From Gammaproteobacteria bacterium (GTDB taxonomy: Bacteria; Pseudomonadota; Gammaproteobacteria; Pseudomonadales; Azotimanducaceae), in NCBI GenBank assembly GCA_028821125.1, contig JAPPHD010000001.1:1-64000 (forward strand): DNA of 64,000 nucleotides, given 5' to 3'. The number at the start of each line of letters is the position of its first letter. Position 1 is the first letter of the stretch. Below are positions 10,447 to 22,158 of the stretch, one piece after another. The notes under the pieces are model-generated. The model saw nothing but the letters and a program-made list of their open reading frames with translations, had not been told where the DNA came from and ran no database searches. A program made the position numbers and the translations under genes.

Positions 10447-11388
10447 CTACGCACGTGGATGGTGCGTGCGGTGGAGTTCCTTGAGTCGTGCCTGGGCGAT
10501 GTGGGTGTAGATCTGGGTGGTGGAGAGGTCTGCGTGGCCGAGCATCATCTGTACGGCCCGGAGGTCGGCGCCGTGGTTGAGCAGGTGGGTCGCGAAGGCA
10601 TGGCGCAGGGTGTGGGGCGATACGGGGGTATGGATGCCGGCCTTGCGGGCGTGCCGCTTCACCGCGTGCCAGAACGTCTGGCGGGTCATGGCGCGGCCGC
10701 GGCGGCTGGGAAAGAGCGCCTCGGTACCCTCGCCGCCGAGCGTCCGGCGGCCGTCACGAACAAAGCGCTCGACCCAGTCGAGGGCCTCTTCGCCCACAGG
10801 CACGAGGCGCTCCTTGCCGCCCTTGCCCACAACCCGGACGATGCCCTGGCGCAAATTGATGGAAGCGGTGCCGAGGGAGACGAGTTCCGAAATCCGGAGG
10901 CCGGTGGCGTAGAGCAGTTCGAGCATGGCCCGGTCGCGGAGCCCGATGGCGGTGTCGGTGTCGGGCGCTTTCAGCAGTGCGACCACCTGGCCTTCCGACA
11001 GCGAGCCGGGCAACGGCCGGCCGAGTGCCGGGTGTTCGATGTGGGCCGCCGGGTCCCTGGCAATCCGGCCCCGGGTCACGCTGTGGCGGTAGAAACCCTT
11101 GATGCAGGACAGCCACCGGGCGGAACTGGTTGCCCGGTAGCCGCTGTCGTAGCGACGGGCCAGCATGTTCAGCAGGTCCGGCTCGGTCACCTGGAAGAGA
11201 TCCTTGCCCAGATCCCGGGCCAGGGATTCAAGATCGCGGCGATAGGCCGCAAGCGTGTTGCCGCTCAGGCCCTTTTCGAGCCAGACCTCGTCGATGTAGG
11301 TGTCGATGGCCGCCGTGCCCGAACCGGCGCCGGGCGCCTCGGGCGGCCCGCCCTCGCCGTCGGTTCCCCGGTCCGGGCGCCGCGTCAC
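10447..11388 (-). CDS. xerD: Site-specific tyrosine recombinase XerD
   Basis: Catalytic residues in [50 protein letters not shown]. Confidence 0.92.
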   Translation of the reverse strand: MTRRPDRGTDGEGGPPEAPGAGSGTAAIDTYIDEVWLEKGLSGNTLAAYRRDLESLARDLGKDLFQVTEPDLLNMLARRYDSGYRATSSARWLSCIKGFYRHSVTRGRIARDPAAHIEHPALGRPLPGSLSEGQVVALLKAPDTDTAIGLRDRAMLELLYATGLRISELVSLGTASINLRQGIVRVVGKGGKERLVPVGEEALDWVERFVRDGRRTLGGEGTEALFPSRRGRAMTRQTFWHAVKRHARKAGIHTPVSPHTLRHAFATHLLNHGADLRAVQMMLGHADLSTTQIYTHIAQARLKELHRTHHPRA

Positions 11389-11735
11389 ACCTTCTCTTTG
11401 ATCCGGGCCGAACGACCGGAGCGCTGGCGCAGGTAGTAGAGCTTGGCCTTGCGCACGTCGCCGCGGCGCTTGACCTTGATGGATGCGATCATGGGGCTGT
11501 GGGCCTGGAACGTGCGCTCCACCCCGACGCCGTGGGACACCTTGCGCACCGTGAACGAGGAGTTGAGACCGCGGTTGCGCCGTGCGATGACCACGCCCTC
11601 GAACGCCTGCAGCCGTTCGCGAACGCCTTCCCGGACCTTGACCTGCACGACGACCGTGTCCCCGGCTGAAAAGTCGGGAATGTCGGCCTTGAGCTGTTCG
11701 CTCTCCAGCTCTTCGAGAATCTTGCTTCTACGCAT
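11385..11735 (-). CDS. rplS: 50S ribosomal protein L19
   Basis: [55 protein letters not shown]; start at [11 protein letters not shown], not the ORF-track start. Confidence 0.94.
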   Translation of the reverse strand: MRRSKILEELESEQLKADIPDFSAGDTVVVQVKVREGVRERLQAFEGVVIARRNRGLNSSFTVRKVSHGVGVERTFQAHSPMIASIKVKRRGDVRKAKLYYLRQRSGRSARIKEKV

Positions 11736-12483
11736 CGTTCGTCTCCTCGTCCGGGCCCTCGAGTTCCGCCTCCAGGAGGGCCGCATCCTGATCCGAAAGC
11801 CGCCGGCGGGCCAGCAGTTCCGGCCGGCGCCGCCAGGTGCGCCTGAGCGCCTGGGCGCGACGCCATTTTTCGACCGCCGCATGGTCGCCGCTCAGCAGCA
11901 CGGGGGGCACTTTCAGGCCGGCAACGGTCTCGGGGCGCGTATAGTGCGGATATTCGAGCAATCCATCAAGGTGCGATTCACTCAGCGCCGATTCGCTGTT
12001 GCCGAGGGTGCCCGGCAGCAGGCGGCTGATCGCATCGATGAGCACCATGGCGGGAAGCTCTCCGCCCGTGAGCACGTAGTCGCCGATGGACACTTCCTCG
12101 TCGACGGCCAGTTGCAGCACGCGCTCATCGATCCCCTCGTACCGGCCGGTCACCAGCACGAGGCTCGTCTGCCCGGCAAGCCGCTCCACCCCGGCCTGGT
12201 CGAGCCGCTTTCCCTGGGGCGACAGGCAGACCACCCTGGCCGCCGACGGCGCCTTCGACTTCGCCTCGCCGATACTCGCGAGCAACGGCTCCGCCAGCAT
12301 CACCATGCCGGGGCCGCCGCCGTAGGGACGGTCGTCCACGGTTCCATGGCGGTCCGTGGCGTGGTCGCGCGGGTTGAAGACCTCGATCGCCAGGCCGCCC
12401 TGCCGCAGCGCGCGGCCGAGCACGCCGACGGTGGCAATGCCACGGATCAGTTCCGGAAACAGGCTGACCACCCCGACCCACAT
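11728..12483 (-). CDS. trmD: tRNA (guanine-N1)-methyltransferase TrmD
   Basis: [65 protein letters not shown]. Confidence 0.95.
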   Translation of the reverse strand: MWVGVVSLFPELIRGIATVGVLGRALRQGGLAIEVFNPRDHATDRHGTVDDRPYGGGPGMVMLAEPLLASIGEAKSKAPSAARVVCLSPQGKRLDQAGVERLAGQTSLVLVTGRYEGIDERVLQLAVDEEVSIGDYVLTGGELPAMVLIDAISRLLPGTLGNSESALSESHLDGLLEYPHYTRPETVAGLKVPPVLLSGDHAAVEKWRRAQALRRTWRRRPELLARRRLSDQDAALLEAELEGPDEETNDA

Positions 12484-12484
12484 C

Positions 12485-12997
12485 TCAGCCGATGTCCTCC
12501 CAGTCGACCCGCAGCAAGCCGTCCTCCTGCACGATGCCGGTCACGAACCGTTCAACGAAGGGAATCAACCTTTCCCGCTCTCCCTTGACGACCAGAACAT
12601 CGTGGGCGCCCGTCTCGATCAGGCGCTCGACCTTGCCGAACAGGGTTCCGTCGCTGTTGACGACGCGAAGCCCGATCAGGTCGCGCCAATAGTATTCCCC
12701 GGGGTCGGGCGGCGGGAAGCTGCTCGCCGGCACGCCGACCAGGCTGCCCCTGATTTCAAGAGCTGCGTTACGGTCGTCGATGCCCGAGAGCCTGGCAACG
12801 AAACCATCGCCGTGAGCCTGGATTTCGAACACGTCCACGGCTTGCCATTCTCCGGAGCGCTGCAGAAACCAGGGGCCGTAGTCGAGAAGGTTGGCGGGGG
12901 GATCGGTGTAGGACGTGAGCCGGACCCAACCGCGGATACCGTAGGCGCCGCCGACGCGCCCGACAACGACCGGATCCTCGGCGAGGGGGCGAATCAG
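12485..12997 (-). CDS. rimM: Ribosome maturation factor RimM (probable CTG start)
   Basis: Manual reading upstream of the tracked ORF (GTG at 12838) gives [46 protein letters not shown]..., the missing RimM N-domain. The tracked ORF alone is only 117 aa. No ATG/GTG/TTG in frame between the upstream TGA and 12838. Confidence 0.85.
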   Translation of the reverse strand: MIRPLAEDPVVVGRVGGAYGIRGWVRLTSYTDPPANLLDYGPWFLQRSGEWQAVDVFEIQAHGDGFVARLSGIDDRNAALEIRGSLVGVPASSFPPPDPGEYYWRDLIGLRVVNSDGTLFGKVERLIETGAHDVLVVKGERERLIPFVERFVTGIVQEDGLLRVDWEDIG

Positions 12998-13614
12998 CCT
13001 CGGCCGGCCTCGCTGTCGCCGGCCCCTTCGTCTGCCGGCGCTTCCGAATCTTCAGCGCCTTCGGCAACGTCCGCCGCCGCGGATGCCTCTGCTTCCTGCG
13101 CCGGCTCTTGCGCATCAGCGGCGGCTTCCGCTTTTTCGGCTTCGGCTGCGGATTCTGCTTCTTCGTCTGCTTCTGCTGCCGCTGCCGCTTCTGTTTCCGC
13201 TGCCGATTCTGTTTCCGCTGCCGATTCTGTTTCCGCTGCCGCTATTTCAGATTCACCGCTTGCTTCGGTATCGCCAGCTTCGGCCGCTTCGACGATCCCG
13301 GTTTCCTCAGCGTCGCCCGCGAGCGCCTCTGCCGGCGAAGCCTCCGCTTCGCCCGACGCCAGGGCTTCCTGGTCGGCACGGGCCACCTTGATCAGCTTGC
13401 GCACACGGTCCGAGGGCTGGGCGCCGACCGAAAGCCAGTGGTCCACCCGGTCGAGATCGATGCGCAGGCGCTCGCTGTGCCCCCTGGCGACCGGATTGAA
13501 GAACCCCACACGTTCGATGAAGCGGCCGTCGCGCGGTGCGGCGCGGTCGGTCACCGTGACGTGATAGAACGGATTCTTCTTGGCGCCGTGCCGCGCAAGC
13601 CGAATCGTCACCAT
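12994..13614 (-). CDS. rpsP: 30S ribosomal protein S16 with long Ala/Glu-rich C-terminal extension
   Basis: [41 protein letters not shown]; ~207 aa, with low-complexity acidic tail after ~90 aa. Confidence 0.93.
   Translation of the reverse strand: MVTIRLARHGAKKNPFYHVTVTDRAAPRDGRFIERVGFFNPVARGHSERLRIDLDRVDHWLSVGAQPSDRVRKLIKVARADQEALASGEAEASPAEALAGDAEETGIVEAAEAGDTEASGESEIAAAETESAAETESAAETEAAAAAEADEEAESAAEAEKAEAAADAQEPAQEAEASAAADVAEGAEDSEAPADEGAGDSEAGRG
13191..13241. repeat. 18-bp tandem repeat (~2.8 copies) within rpsP extension
   Basis: ctgtttccgctgccgatt repeated at 13191 and 13209 and partly at 13227; encodes ETESAA repeats. Confidence 0.85.
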
Positions 13615-13831
13615 GTTCCAAAGCCCCCAGATCGAAAAGGCGCGGTATTCTAATCGCGTGCCGGGGGGAAAACCACAGGCCGGACGCGCAAGCTGAACGA
13701 CATCCGCCGCACATGACATCCGGCCGGCGCCATGGGGTTCCCCAACGCGGGGCGGGTACGGGGTGCGGGCCTCATCCCACGACGGACCGATGAGCCCCGC
13801 ACGCCGGTGCTCCGGTTGCACTCGCAGACAC

Positions 13832-15199
13832 CTACCGGCGCCGCATTCCCGGGTGCGCCCTGGCTCCCTGCAGCCCGCGCATCACCTTCTGCATGCCCCC
13901 CTTGCGGGTGACTTTCTTCATGGTCTTCTGCATCTGCCGGTGCTGCTTGAGCAACCGGTTGACATCCGAGATCTGCGTGCCGCTGCCCCGGGCGACCCGC
14001 TGCTTGCGCGAGCCGTTGATGAGGTCGGGGAAGCGGCGCTCCCGGGGGGTCATGGAGTCGATGATGACTCCGAACCGCCTGAACATCCCGTCGTCGAGCC
14101 GGGACTGCGCCTGTGGCGGCAGGTGCTGGGCGCCGGGCAGCTTTTCCAGCAGGTTGCCGACGCCGCCCATGCTGGCCATCTGCTGCAACTGATCGCGGAA
14201 GTCCTCGAGGTCGAATCGCCTGCCCCGGGTGATCTTGCGCGCGAGCCGGCCCGCCTTGCGCTTGTCGACCTTGCGTTCGGCTTCCTCGATCAGGCTGAGC
14301 AGGTCGCCCATGCCCAGGATCCGGGACGCCAGGCGATCGGGATGAAACGGCTCAAGGGCATCGGGGCGCTCCCCGGTGCCGATGAACTTGATCGGCTTGC
14401 CCGTGATGAATCGCACCGAAAGGGCCGCTCCGCCTCGAGCATCGCCGTCCGCCTTGGCCAGAATGACCCCGGTAAGTGCCAGCGCCTCGTCGAAGGCCCT
14501 GGCGGTGGCGGCGGCATCCTGGCCGGTCATGGCATCCACCACGAACAGGGTTTCCACCGGCCGCAGGGTTTCCTGGAGGGCGCTGATCTCGCCCATCATC
14601 CCGCCATCCACCCCGAGCCGCCCCGCCGTGTCGACGATCAGCACATCATCGAGCTGCCGTGCCGCCTCCTGCGCGGCGCGGGCCGCGATGGCAACCGGCG
14701 CCTCGTCCGGGGCTGAAGGAATGAATCGCGCGCCCACATCGCCGGCGAGGGTCTGCAACTGCTCGATGGCCGCGGGCCGATAGACATCGGCGCTGACCAG
14801 CGCCACTTTCTTGCGCTCCCGCTCCTTCAGGTAAAGCGCGAGCTTCGCCGCCGTAGTTGTCTTGCCGGACCCCTGCAGCCCCGCCATGAGCACCACCGCC
14901 GGGGGCGCCACTGCCAGGTTCAGCGCATCGTTGGCGCCGCCCATGACATCGACCAGTTCCTCGTGGACGATCCTGACGAAGGCCTCGCCGGGATTGAGCG
15001 CGGCGCTAACCACCTGTCCAAGCGCCCTGGAGCGCACCTTGTCGGTGAACGACCTGACCACCGGCAGGGCGACATCCGCCTCGAGGAGAGCCATCCGAAC
15101 ATCCCGCATCGCCGCGGAGACGTTTTCCTCCGACAGGCGTGCCTTGCCGGTCAGGCCGCGCAGCGTTCGGCTCAGGCGATCGGAAAGGTTGTCGAACAT
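13832..15199 (-). CDS. ffh: Signal recognition particle protein Ffh
   Basis: [22 protein letters not shown], and M-domain [26 protein letters not shown]. Start at [10 protein letters not shown]. Confidence 0.95.
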   Translation of the reverse strand: MFDNLSDRLSRTLRGLTGKARLSEENVSAAMRDVRMALLEADVALPVVRSFTDKVRSRALGQVVSAALNPGEAFVRIVHEELVDVMGGANDALNLAVAPPAVVLMAGLQGSGKTTTAAKLALYLKERERKKVALVSADVYRPAAIEQLQTLAGDVGARFIPSAPDEAPVAIAARAAQEAARQLDDVLIVDTAGRLGVDGGMMGEISALQETLRPVETLFVVDAMTGQDAAATARAFDEALALTGVILAKADGDARGGAALSVRFITGKPIKFIGTGERPDALEPFHPDRLASRILGMGDLLSLIEEAERKVDKRKAGRLARKITRGRRFDLEDFRDQLQQMASMGGVGNLLEKLPGAQHLPPQAQSRLDDGMFRRFGVIIDSMTPRERRFPDLINGSRKQRVARGSGTQISDVNRLLKQHRQMQKTMKKVTRKGGMQKVMRGLQGARAHPGMRRR

Positions 15200-15319
15200 T
15201 GCGGTTTCCAGCACGAGACCGGCCGATTATAAGCCCGGCCGACGCAGCGAGGGCTACGGCGACGCTGTCGGACGGGCGGCGCGTTTTCGGTGAGCTGCAG
15301 GCCGGGAGTTACCCGGCCG

Positions 15320-16138
15320 TCAATCCGACGCCGACGAACGAACGCTGCCAAGTCGGTTAACGCTCCCGTTTTCCCCCAATTCCACATTGTCGATGAGCCT
15401 TACCGTCCCCCGGCGCCCGGGGACCGATACGGCTGCGAGGCGGCGGCCGAACCGGGAGACGATGTAGTCCACGGCAAACCCGAGGCGTTCGAGTTCCTCG
15501 GCCACGGCCCGGTCGGAATCCGGAGAACGCAGCAGGGGGTTGAGCCTCGATGCCAGCTTGCGGCTGTCGTCCGTGAGCAGGGCATTGCGCGAACTCAGCG
15601 CCAGCCCGTCGTCTTCGCGCACCGTTTCGCAGGCGACGATTTCCACGTCCATGAAGAACGCTTCGGTCATGCGGCGGATCAGCAGGCACTGCTGGAAGTC
15701 CTTGGCCCCGAAGTAGGCTCTTCCGGGGCGCACCAGGTTGAGGAGCTTCATCACCACGGTAAGTACACCGGTGAAGTGGCCGGGCCGGTGCGCGCCGCAG
15801 AGCTCGCGGCTGAGTTCCGTCTCCTCGACCCGGTAGCGATAGTCGTCGGGATACATGTCTTCCCGTGCCGGGATCAGCACGTGGTCCACGCCGAGCGAGT
15901 CGCACATCTCGAGGTCTGCTGCGGGCAGGCTCGGATAGGCGGCCAGGTCGTCGGGGTCGTTGAACTGGGTCGGATTGACGTAGATGCTCGCGACCGTAAC
16001 GTCGTTCTCGGCCACGCTCCGCTGCAGCAGGGAGGCATGGCCGGCGTGCAGGGCGCCCATCGTTGGAACGAAACCGACGGTGCCGGTCAGTGCCTTGCGG
16101 GTGTCCCGCCATTGCGCAAGGGATCTGAGAACTTTCAT
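15320..16138 (-). CDS. panC: Pantothenate synthetase
   Basis: VGFVPTMGALHAGHASLL, IYVNPTQFNDPDDLAAYP, LSRELCGAHRPGHFTGVLTVVMKLLNLV, FGAKDFQQ. Confidence 0.94.
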   Translation of the reverse strand: MKVLRSLAQWRDTRKALTGTVGFVPTMGALHAGHASLLQRSVAENDVTVASIYVNPTQFNDPDDLAAYPSLPAADLEMCDSLGVDHVLIPAREDMYPDDYRYRVEETELSRELCGAHRPGHFTGVLTVVMKLLNLVRPGRAYFGAKDFQQCLLIRRMTEAFFMDVEIVACETVREDDGLALSSRNALLTDDSRKLASRLNPLLRSPDSDRAVAEELERLGFAVDYIVSRFGRRLAAVSVPGRRGTVRLIDNVELGENGSVNRLGSVRSSASD

Positions 16139-16201
16139 GGAAAAAAGTTCAACCCTTTGATTTAAAAAGATGTATTCGACACAATTTCGGTGGTCTCGAC
16201 A

Positions 16202-16319
16202 GCGCGTTCGCATACGGCGCTTCCCTTTCGGCGCACGGCCACATCATCCAGCGTGACGCCAGGCTTTCGGACGAGCTTAACGCGCCGAAAGGGAAGCGCC
16301 GCATGCGAACTCTTTCCCG
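16202..16319. repeat. Palindromic MITE/REP-like element, copy B (inverted relative to copy A)
   Basis: Reverse complement of 1-118 with few mismatches. Same TIR arms, 16206-16235 and 16282-16311. Confidence 0.8.
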
Positions 16320-16385
16320 AGATTCGGCGTTGTTTCTTCCACGTCAGCGCCACAGCGTGCCGCCGAACCGATCGGCAACGAATAA

Positions 16386-17174
<789 letters not shown>

Positions 17175-17660
17175 GCCTGCCCCCCGTGCCGGCGAAAGGA
17201 CAGGAACTCCCCGCGGCGGAAGCAGGCCGACGCTTCAGGTACCTGTCCTTCATTGGATCAAGTCCTTGTCAAACTGTGTCAATTCAAACGATGTCAATAG
17301 CGCCGCTTGGGGCGCCGGTCTCCGTTCTACGGTGAGAATCGAAGCCGTGGGGCAGAATATTGGGGAACAAGGTGGTTGTAAAGGCCATGGAAAAGGCGTT
17401 CGACGGCGGGTGGCCGATCGGTATTGCTCCGGCCTGAACCGGTATTGCCCCGACCGACCACACCGCCACCGAACTCAAGCGCCGGGGCGCGTGGCGCAGG
17501 CACCGTATTCCCGCGATCGCCAACATCCCCCGGTGTCTACTCTCCTGAACCCTTAGTCTCAGAAATCGGCGGTTTGTTCCCGAAAACTTGGGAATTATGT
17601 CGTCCAGGATGTCTGGCGGGTCGGGCCTTGCGTCGGCGCGGCCCCGGTGGAAACCGGCTG

Positions 17661-18860
17661 CTACCCTTTTTGCGGCGCCGTTCTTCGACGCATCATCGCA
17701 GGCAGGAATGGCTTCATCAGGCGCGCGAGCAGCCGTGCCGCCCAACCGGGTTCCGGTGTGAGACTCGCGGCGCTGTAGCCGTTGATGCCGAGATCCTTCC
17801 TGAGGCCGGCGGTGACCGCGGCCATCTGAGGGTCCAGCGGGATTCCGGTGCCGTCGGCGATGCGCACCATCCGCTGAAAGTTGGCGACGATGCAGGCCGC
17901 ATCGACCATAGCCGCCTCGCCCAGTTCCTCCATGACCTGCCCGCGCGCGCCGGCGATGGATTCCGCGTCGTCGCCGAGGCAAACCTCGGCGAAGGCGAGC
18001 AGGGCCCTGTCTCCGGGAATTCCCGTGGCGACCTCGTCGCCCGCCACGACGCCGTTGATGTCGACGGTGTCTCCGTGGGACCTGGCGCTCAGACTGAGCA
18101 TCAGTGCATGAGCGCTGGTTCAGTAGAAGCAGTCGCTCAGCGACGAGATGCGCCCCGCCACCAGTTCGATCTGGTTGCGCGAGATGGCCCGGCCGGCGTT
18201 GTCGCCCGGGGTCATGATGCATCGCATCGGCAGGTAATGGCTGCGGCTCAGTGTCTTGAGCATGCGCACGGCGTCGGGCACCAGGCTCATGGCGGAGATG
18301 ACGTTACCGGCGCGGCCGCCCGGATAGAGGTCGGCTTCGGCCTCACTGGCGTTCTCCGGCTGCACCGTGTGCACCCAGGCCCCCGAGTCCGCGGCGCCCG
18401 GCGGGCGGTAGCCGCTCCGCTCCCCGGCCACCGGCGCCGGCAGCGGCTCCAGCGGCAGGCCGAGCGCGCGATGCAGGGCGTCGATGCTGATCGCCGCCAC
18501 CACGACGCCGAGGATCTCGACGTACGCCTCGTCGGTGATGCCTCCGGCATTTACCTTGTCGAGCCAGGTTCTTGAGAGACGCGCCGGGTCCGTGGTGAGG
18601 CGGTGGACGATGTCGACGACCAGCTCCGGCAGGTTGGTGGTGGTGTGGTGCGGGCCGAAATCCCCTTCCGGCGACAGCGCTGCGGCGCGCTTCTCACAGG
18701 CCCGGCAGGAGCGTGCGTTGCGCGACTCCTCGACGAACGCCACCCGGTCCTCCCCGCGCCACCAGTTGCCGGGTTGGCCGATGTTCCGCCAAATCTCCCT
18801 GTGCGCATCGGGAATGTCGTCGCGTATCGCGTACGCACTCCCGGTGTAGTCGAAACTCAT
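17661..18860 (-). CDS. AhpD/carboxymuconolactone decarboxylase-like protein, predicted selenoprotein (in-frame TGA as Sec, CxxU)
   Basis: ORFs 18120..18860 and 17661..18101 are in the same frame, separated by TGA (18120-18122). Continuous reading is ...AISRNQIELVAGRISSLSDCFY-U-TSAHALMLSLSARSHG..., where the TGA is at the second Cys of the AhpD C-x-x-C-x-x-x-H motif. Confidence 0.7.
18085..18115 (-). promoter_or_regulatory. Candidate bacterial SECIS hairpin
   Basis: On the minus strand: GCGCTCA-TGC-ACTGA-TGC-TCAGT-C-TGAGCGC. 7-bp outer and 5-bp inner stem, apical loop UGC 19 nt after the UGA. Confidence 0.65.
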
Positions 18861-18911
18861 CGGCCGCCGGTACCGATCCTCAATCGGCCAAATGTAGCCA
18901 ATTCGGCACGT

Positions 18912-19544
18912 CTAGGAAACCGGCGTCTCGCCCGTGAGTATCCATAGCGGATCTCCCGCGGAGGGGGAGCGGTCGAGAAAAGCCACGTTGCCGAATCCGC
19001 CGAGCACCAGGTAGGCGCCCACCAGGCGTACCCGCTCGGCCGGCGGCATCTGATGAAAGGCCCGGATCGCCTTGGTGGGGAACATGCGGTGCGACACGGC
19101 GATGCCGATGCGTCCGCCCGGGCGCAGCGCGCGTACGACCGAGCGCATGGTCTCGACGGGCCGCACAAGATACTGGACGGAGACCGCAAGCGTCGCCCGG
19201 TCGAACCCGGCGCTCTCGTACGGCAGTTCCGGGTCGAGGTTCAGGTCGTGCACGCAGCTTTCGGTGAGCCGGGGGTTGGCGTTCAGTTCCTCGGCGTTCA
19301 TGCCGAGGCCGGCGACACGCCCCAGCGGCATCTCCGCCGGGTAGTGCGAAACCCAGGAAGACATCAGGTCGAGGACATCGGCGCCCTCGAACAGAAACTC
19401 GCGATACCATCCGGTAAGCGCCTCGATCGTGGCCTCGTCGATGTGCTGCACGAACCGCGGTTGCCGGTAAAACTCATCGTCGGGCGACGTGTCGATGCGC
19501 TCGAAGAAGTTTTCCGGCAGTTTCCGCTTGCTGACGTCTTCCAT
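18912..19544 (-). CDS. SAM-dependent methyltransferase-like protein
   Basis: VLDLMSSWVSHYP, NDLNLDPELPYESAGFDRATLAVSVQYLVRPVETMRSVVRALRPGGRIGIAVSHRMFP; class I methyltransferase pattern. Start MEDVSKRKLPENF. Confidence 0.75.
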   Translation of the reverse strand: MEDVSKRKLPENFFERIDTSPDDEFYRQPRFVQHIDEATIEALTGWYREFLFEGADVLDLMSSWVSHYPAEMPLGRVAGLGMNAEELNANPRLTESCVHDLNLDPELPYESAGFDRATLAVSVQYLVRPVETMRSVVRALRPGGRIGIAVSHRMFPTKAIRAFHQMPPAERVRLVGAYLVLGGFGNVAFLDRSPSAGDPLWILTGETPVS

Positions 19545-19741
19545 CCGTCCGTCCGGGCGGCATCCGAACCGGCCCGTGCAACCGGCCGCGCCGCAATCCC
19601 GGAAACATGCTACCGCGAATGCCGGTTTTCCGGCGCCACAACCGCCGGATTCACGGAACCGAAGGCATTGGCCAATTTCGTAAACGTGATTACTTTTTCC
19701 GAGGCTGGTAGGCTTTGGGGGATCGGACACGGAGGGGCCAG

Positions 19742-21382
19742 ATGGCACACGAACTGGTAATTCGCAACGGCCGGATCATCGACGGAACGGGCGCGGAAGC
19801 GCGTGCGGGCGACCTTGCCATCGACGACGGCATCATCAGCGCGCTCGGCAAGGTGGAAGGCAGCGGCAAACGGGAAATCGATGCCGACGGGCTCGCGGTA
19901 ACGCCCGGCTTCATCGACCTGCACACCCACCTCGATGCCCAGATCGGCTGGGACCCGGAAATGACGCCGATAAGCTGGCACGGCGTCACCACCGCGCTCA
20001 TGGGCAACTGCGGCGTCACCTTCGCCCCCTGTCGGCCGGACGACACAGAACTGCTCGCCGGCATGATGGAAACCGTCGAGGACATCCCCAAGAACGCCAT
20101 CCTTACCGGGTTGCCCTGGGACTGGGAAGACTACGGGGGCTACCTGGACGCCATCGAGCGCCTGCGGCCCGCGCTGAACGTGGCGGGCCTGGTCGGCCAC
20201 TGCGCCGTGCGCTTCTAGGTGATGGGCGAGCGCGCCGTGGAGGAGCAGGCAACGCCGGAAGAGCGCAAACAGATGGCGGACGTCGTGGGGCATTCCATGG
20301 ACCGCGGCGCCGTCGGCTTCTCCACCAATCGATTCGAACCCCATGTGTTACCCGACGGGCGTTCGGTGCCGGGCACCTTCGCAGACCCGCAGGAACTGGT
20401 GCAGATCGCCGGTGAAGTGGGGCCGCGCAACGGCCTCCTGCAGGCGGTCGGCGCCAATTTCCATGTGCTCAAGACCCTGGCGCAGACTCCCGGGGGGCGC
20501 CTGCTGTACAGCTCCGCCGCAGAGGCCCGCGCCGGCTCGGGCAAGGCACGGGCCGATACGGTCGCGGCGCTCTGCGAATTCGGGGATGTGACCGCCATCG
20601 CCCACGTGCGCGGCTCCGGCGTGCTGTTGGGCCTGCAGTCCGTGCTGCCGGTGCAGGACGGCGCCTGGGAGGCATTGCGCCGGCAGGACTTCGCCGGGCG
20701 CCTGGCGAGCATTCGCGATGCGGCAACGCGCGCCACACTCATCGAGGAAGCCCGGAACGCAAACCTCCGCTTCTCGATGGCCAACGCCTTCTATCTCGGC
20801 CATGGCGAGACGCCGGACTACACGGCCCCCGCGGAGGACAACCTGGAAGCGCAGGCCGCCGCTGCCGGCGAGCACTGGGCGGAAACCTTCCTGCGCCTGT
20901 CCCTTGAGACCGACGGCCGCGCCCTGTTCAACCTGCGGGTGTTCAGCTCCGACCACAAGGAGCTCGGCGATCTCATCCAGAGCCCGCACGTCTTTCCGAG
21001 CCTTGGGGATGCCGGTGCGCACGTCTCGCAGATCATGGACGCGGGCTGGTCCACCTTCATACTGTCCTACTGGGTCCGCGAAGCCGGGCTCTACAGTCTC
21101 GGCGAAGGGATCCGCCGCCTGACCTCCGGGCCGGCGCGGGTGATCGGCCTCAAGGACCGCGGCACTCTGGCGCCGGGCATGCGCGCCGATGTCAACGTCT
21201 TCGACCCGGCCGGCGTGGCGGAACGGCACCCGGTAGTGGTGCACGACTTCCCCGGCGGCGCGCCGCGCTTCATCCAGAAGTCGACGGGATACAAGGCCAC
21301 CATCGTCAACGGCGCGGTGACGGTCGTGGACGGCGAGCACACCGGCACCCGGGCCGGCCAGGTGTTGCGGCACGCAGGGTAG
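19742..21382 (+). pseudogene. N-acyl-D-amino-acid deacylase/amidohydrolase family, interrupted by in-frame amber TAG
   Basis: MAHELVIRNGRIIDGTGAEARAGDLAIDDG...TPGFIDLHTHLD; stop TAG at 20216-20218 (VRF*VMGERAVEEQ), with continuation in the same frame to 21382. Confidence 0.8.
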
Positions 21383-21490
21383 CCGTCAGACACCGCCAAC
21401 CGGTCTGCGACGGGGCTCCGTCCAGGTGGCGAACCCCGGTACCGGCCCCGAATCGCCCCGAACACCCGAGTCGAAGAAGGAAATCGTCCC

Positions 21491-22027
21491 ATGAGCAACG
21501 AACTGGAGGCATTGCAGCTTCGAGTGGCGCGTCTGGAGGCCAAGGAAGCCGTGCAGAGTGCGTTCAACCGGTATCTGTATTGCCTGGACACGGGGTTCGG
21601 AGACGACATCGTCGACTGCTACACGGAAGACGCGATTCTGGATGTGCCCAACTTTCCGGAAGCGGGCGGCCAGGACCTGCACTTCGAGGGGCGCGCGGAG
21701 ATCGAGCCCCTGTATGCGCCCTATGGCAAGGGCCCCAAGGGAATCCGCGGCGGGCACCACTCTGCGAATCTGGCCATCAATGTCGCCCATGACCTCGCGA
21801 CGGCCGATGTCACCGCCTATTTCATGACCAGCACCCCGAACGGGGTGCAGGGCGGGCGCTACGAAGGAACCATGCGCAATTGCCCGGACGGGCAGTGGCG
21901 CTGGCATACGCTTGCGATCACCAGCGCCTGGGGATGGCGGGCAAAGGAATTCGAGACAGTGTCCGAACCGGTGGGACTCGAGTACTCCCCCTTCGGCGGA
22001 CGCCACGCCGCCTACACTACCCCCTAA
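21491..22027 (+). CDS. SnoaL-like/NTF2-fold nuclear transport factor 2 family protein
   Basis: LEAKEAVQSAFNRYLYCLDTGFGDDIVDCYTEDAILDVP...GHHSANLAINVAHDLATADVTAYFM. Confidence 0.78.
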   Translation: MSNELEALQLRVARLEAKEAVQSAFNRYLYCLDTGFGDDIVDCYTEDAILDVPNFPEAGGQDLHFEGRAEIEPLYAPYGKGPKGIRGGHHSANLAINVAHDLATADVTAYFMTSTPNGVQGGRYEGTMRNCPDGQWRWHTLAITSAWGWRAKEFETVSEPVGLEYSPFGGRHAAYTTP

Positions 22028-22158
22028 CCCGACCTGCACATGGCCCGCACGTTGCGCCAAGGGCCGCGACGTTCACGCCGGATTTTGTTCGTCTGTGCGC
22101 GCCCGCGACCGGAATCCGCCCTACCCCGAAGCCAGGATAGGGATTCGACTCGCAATCG

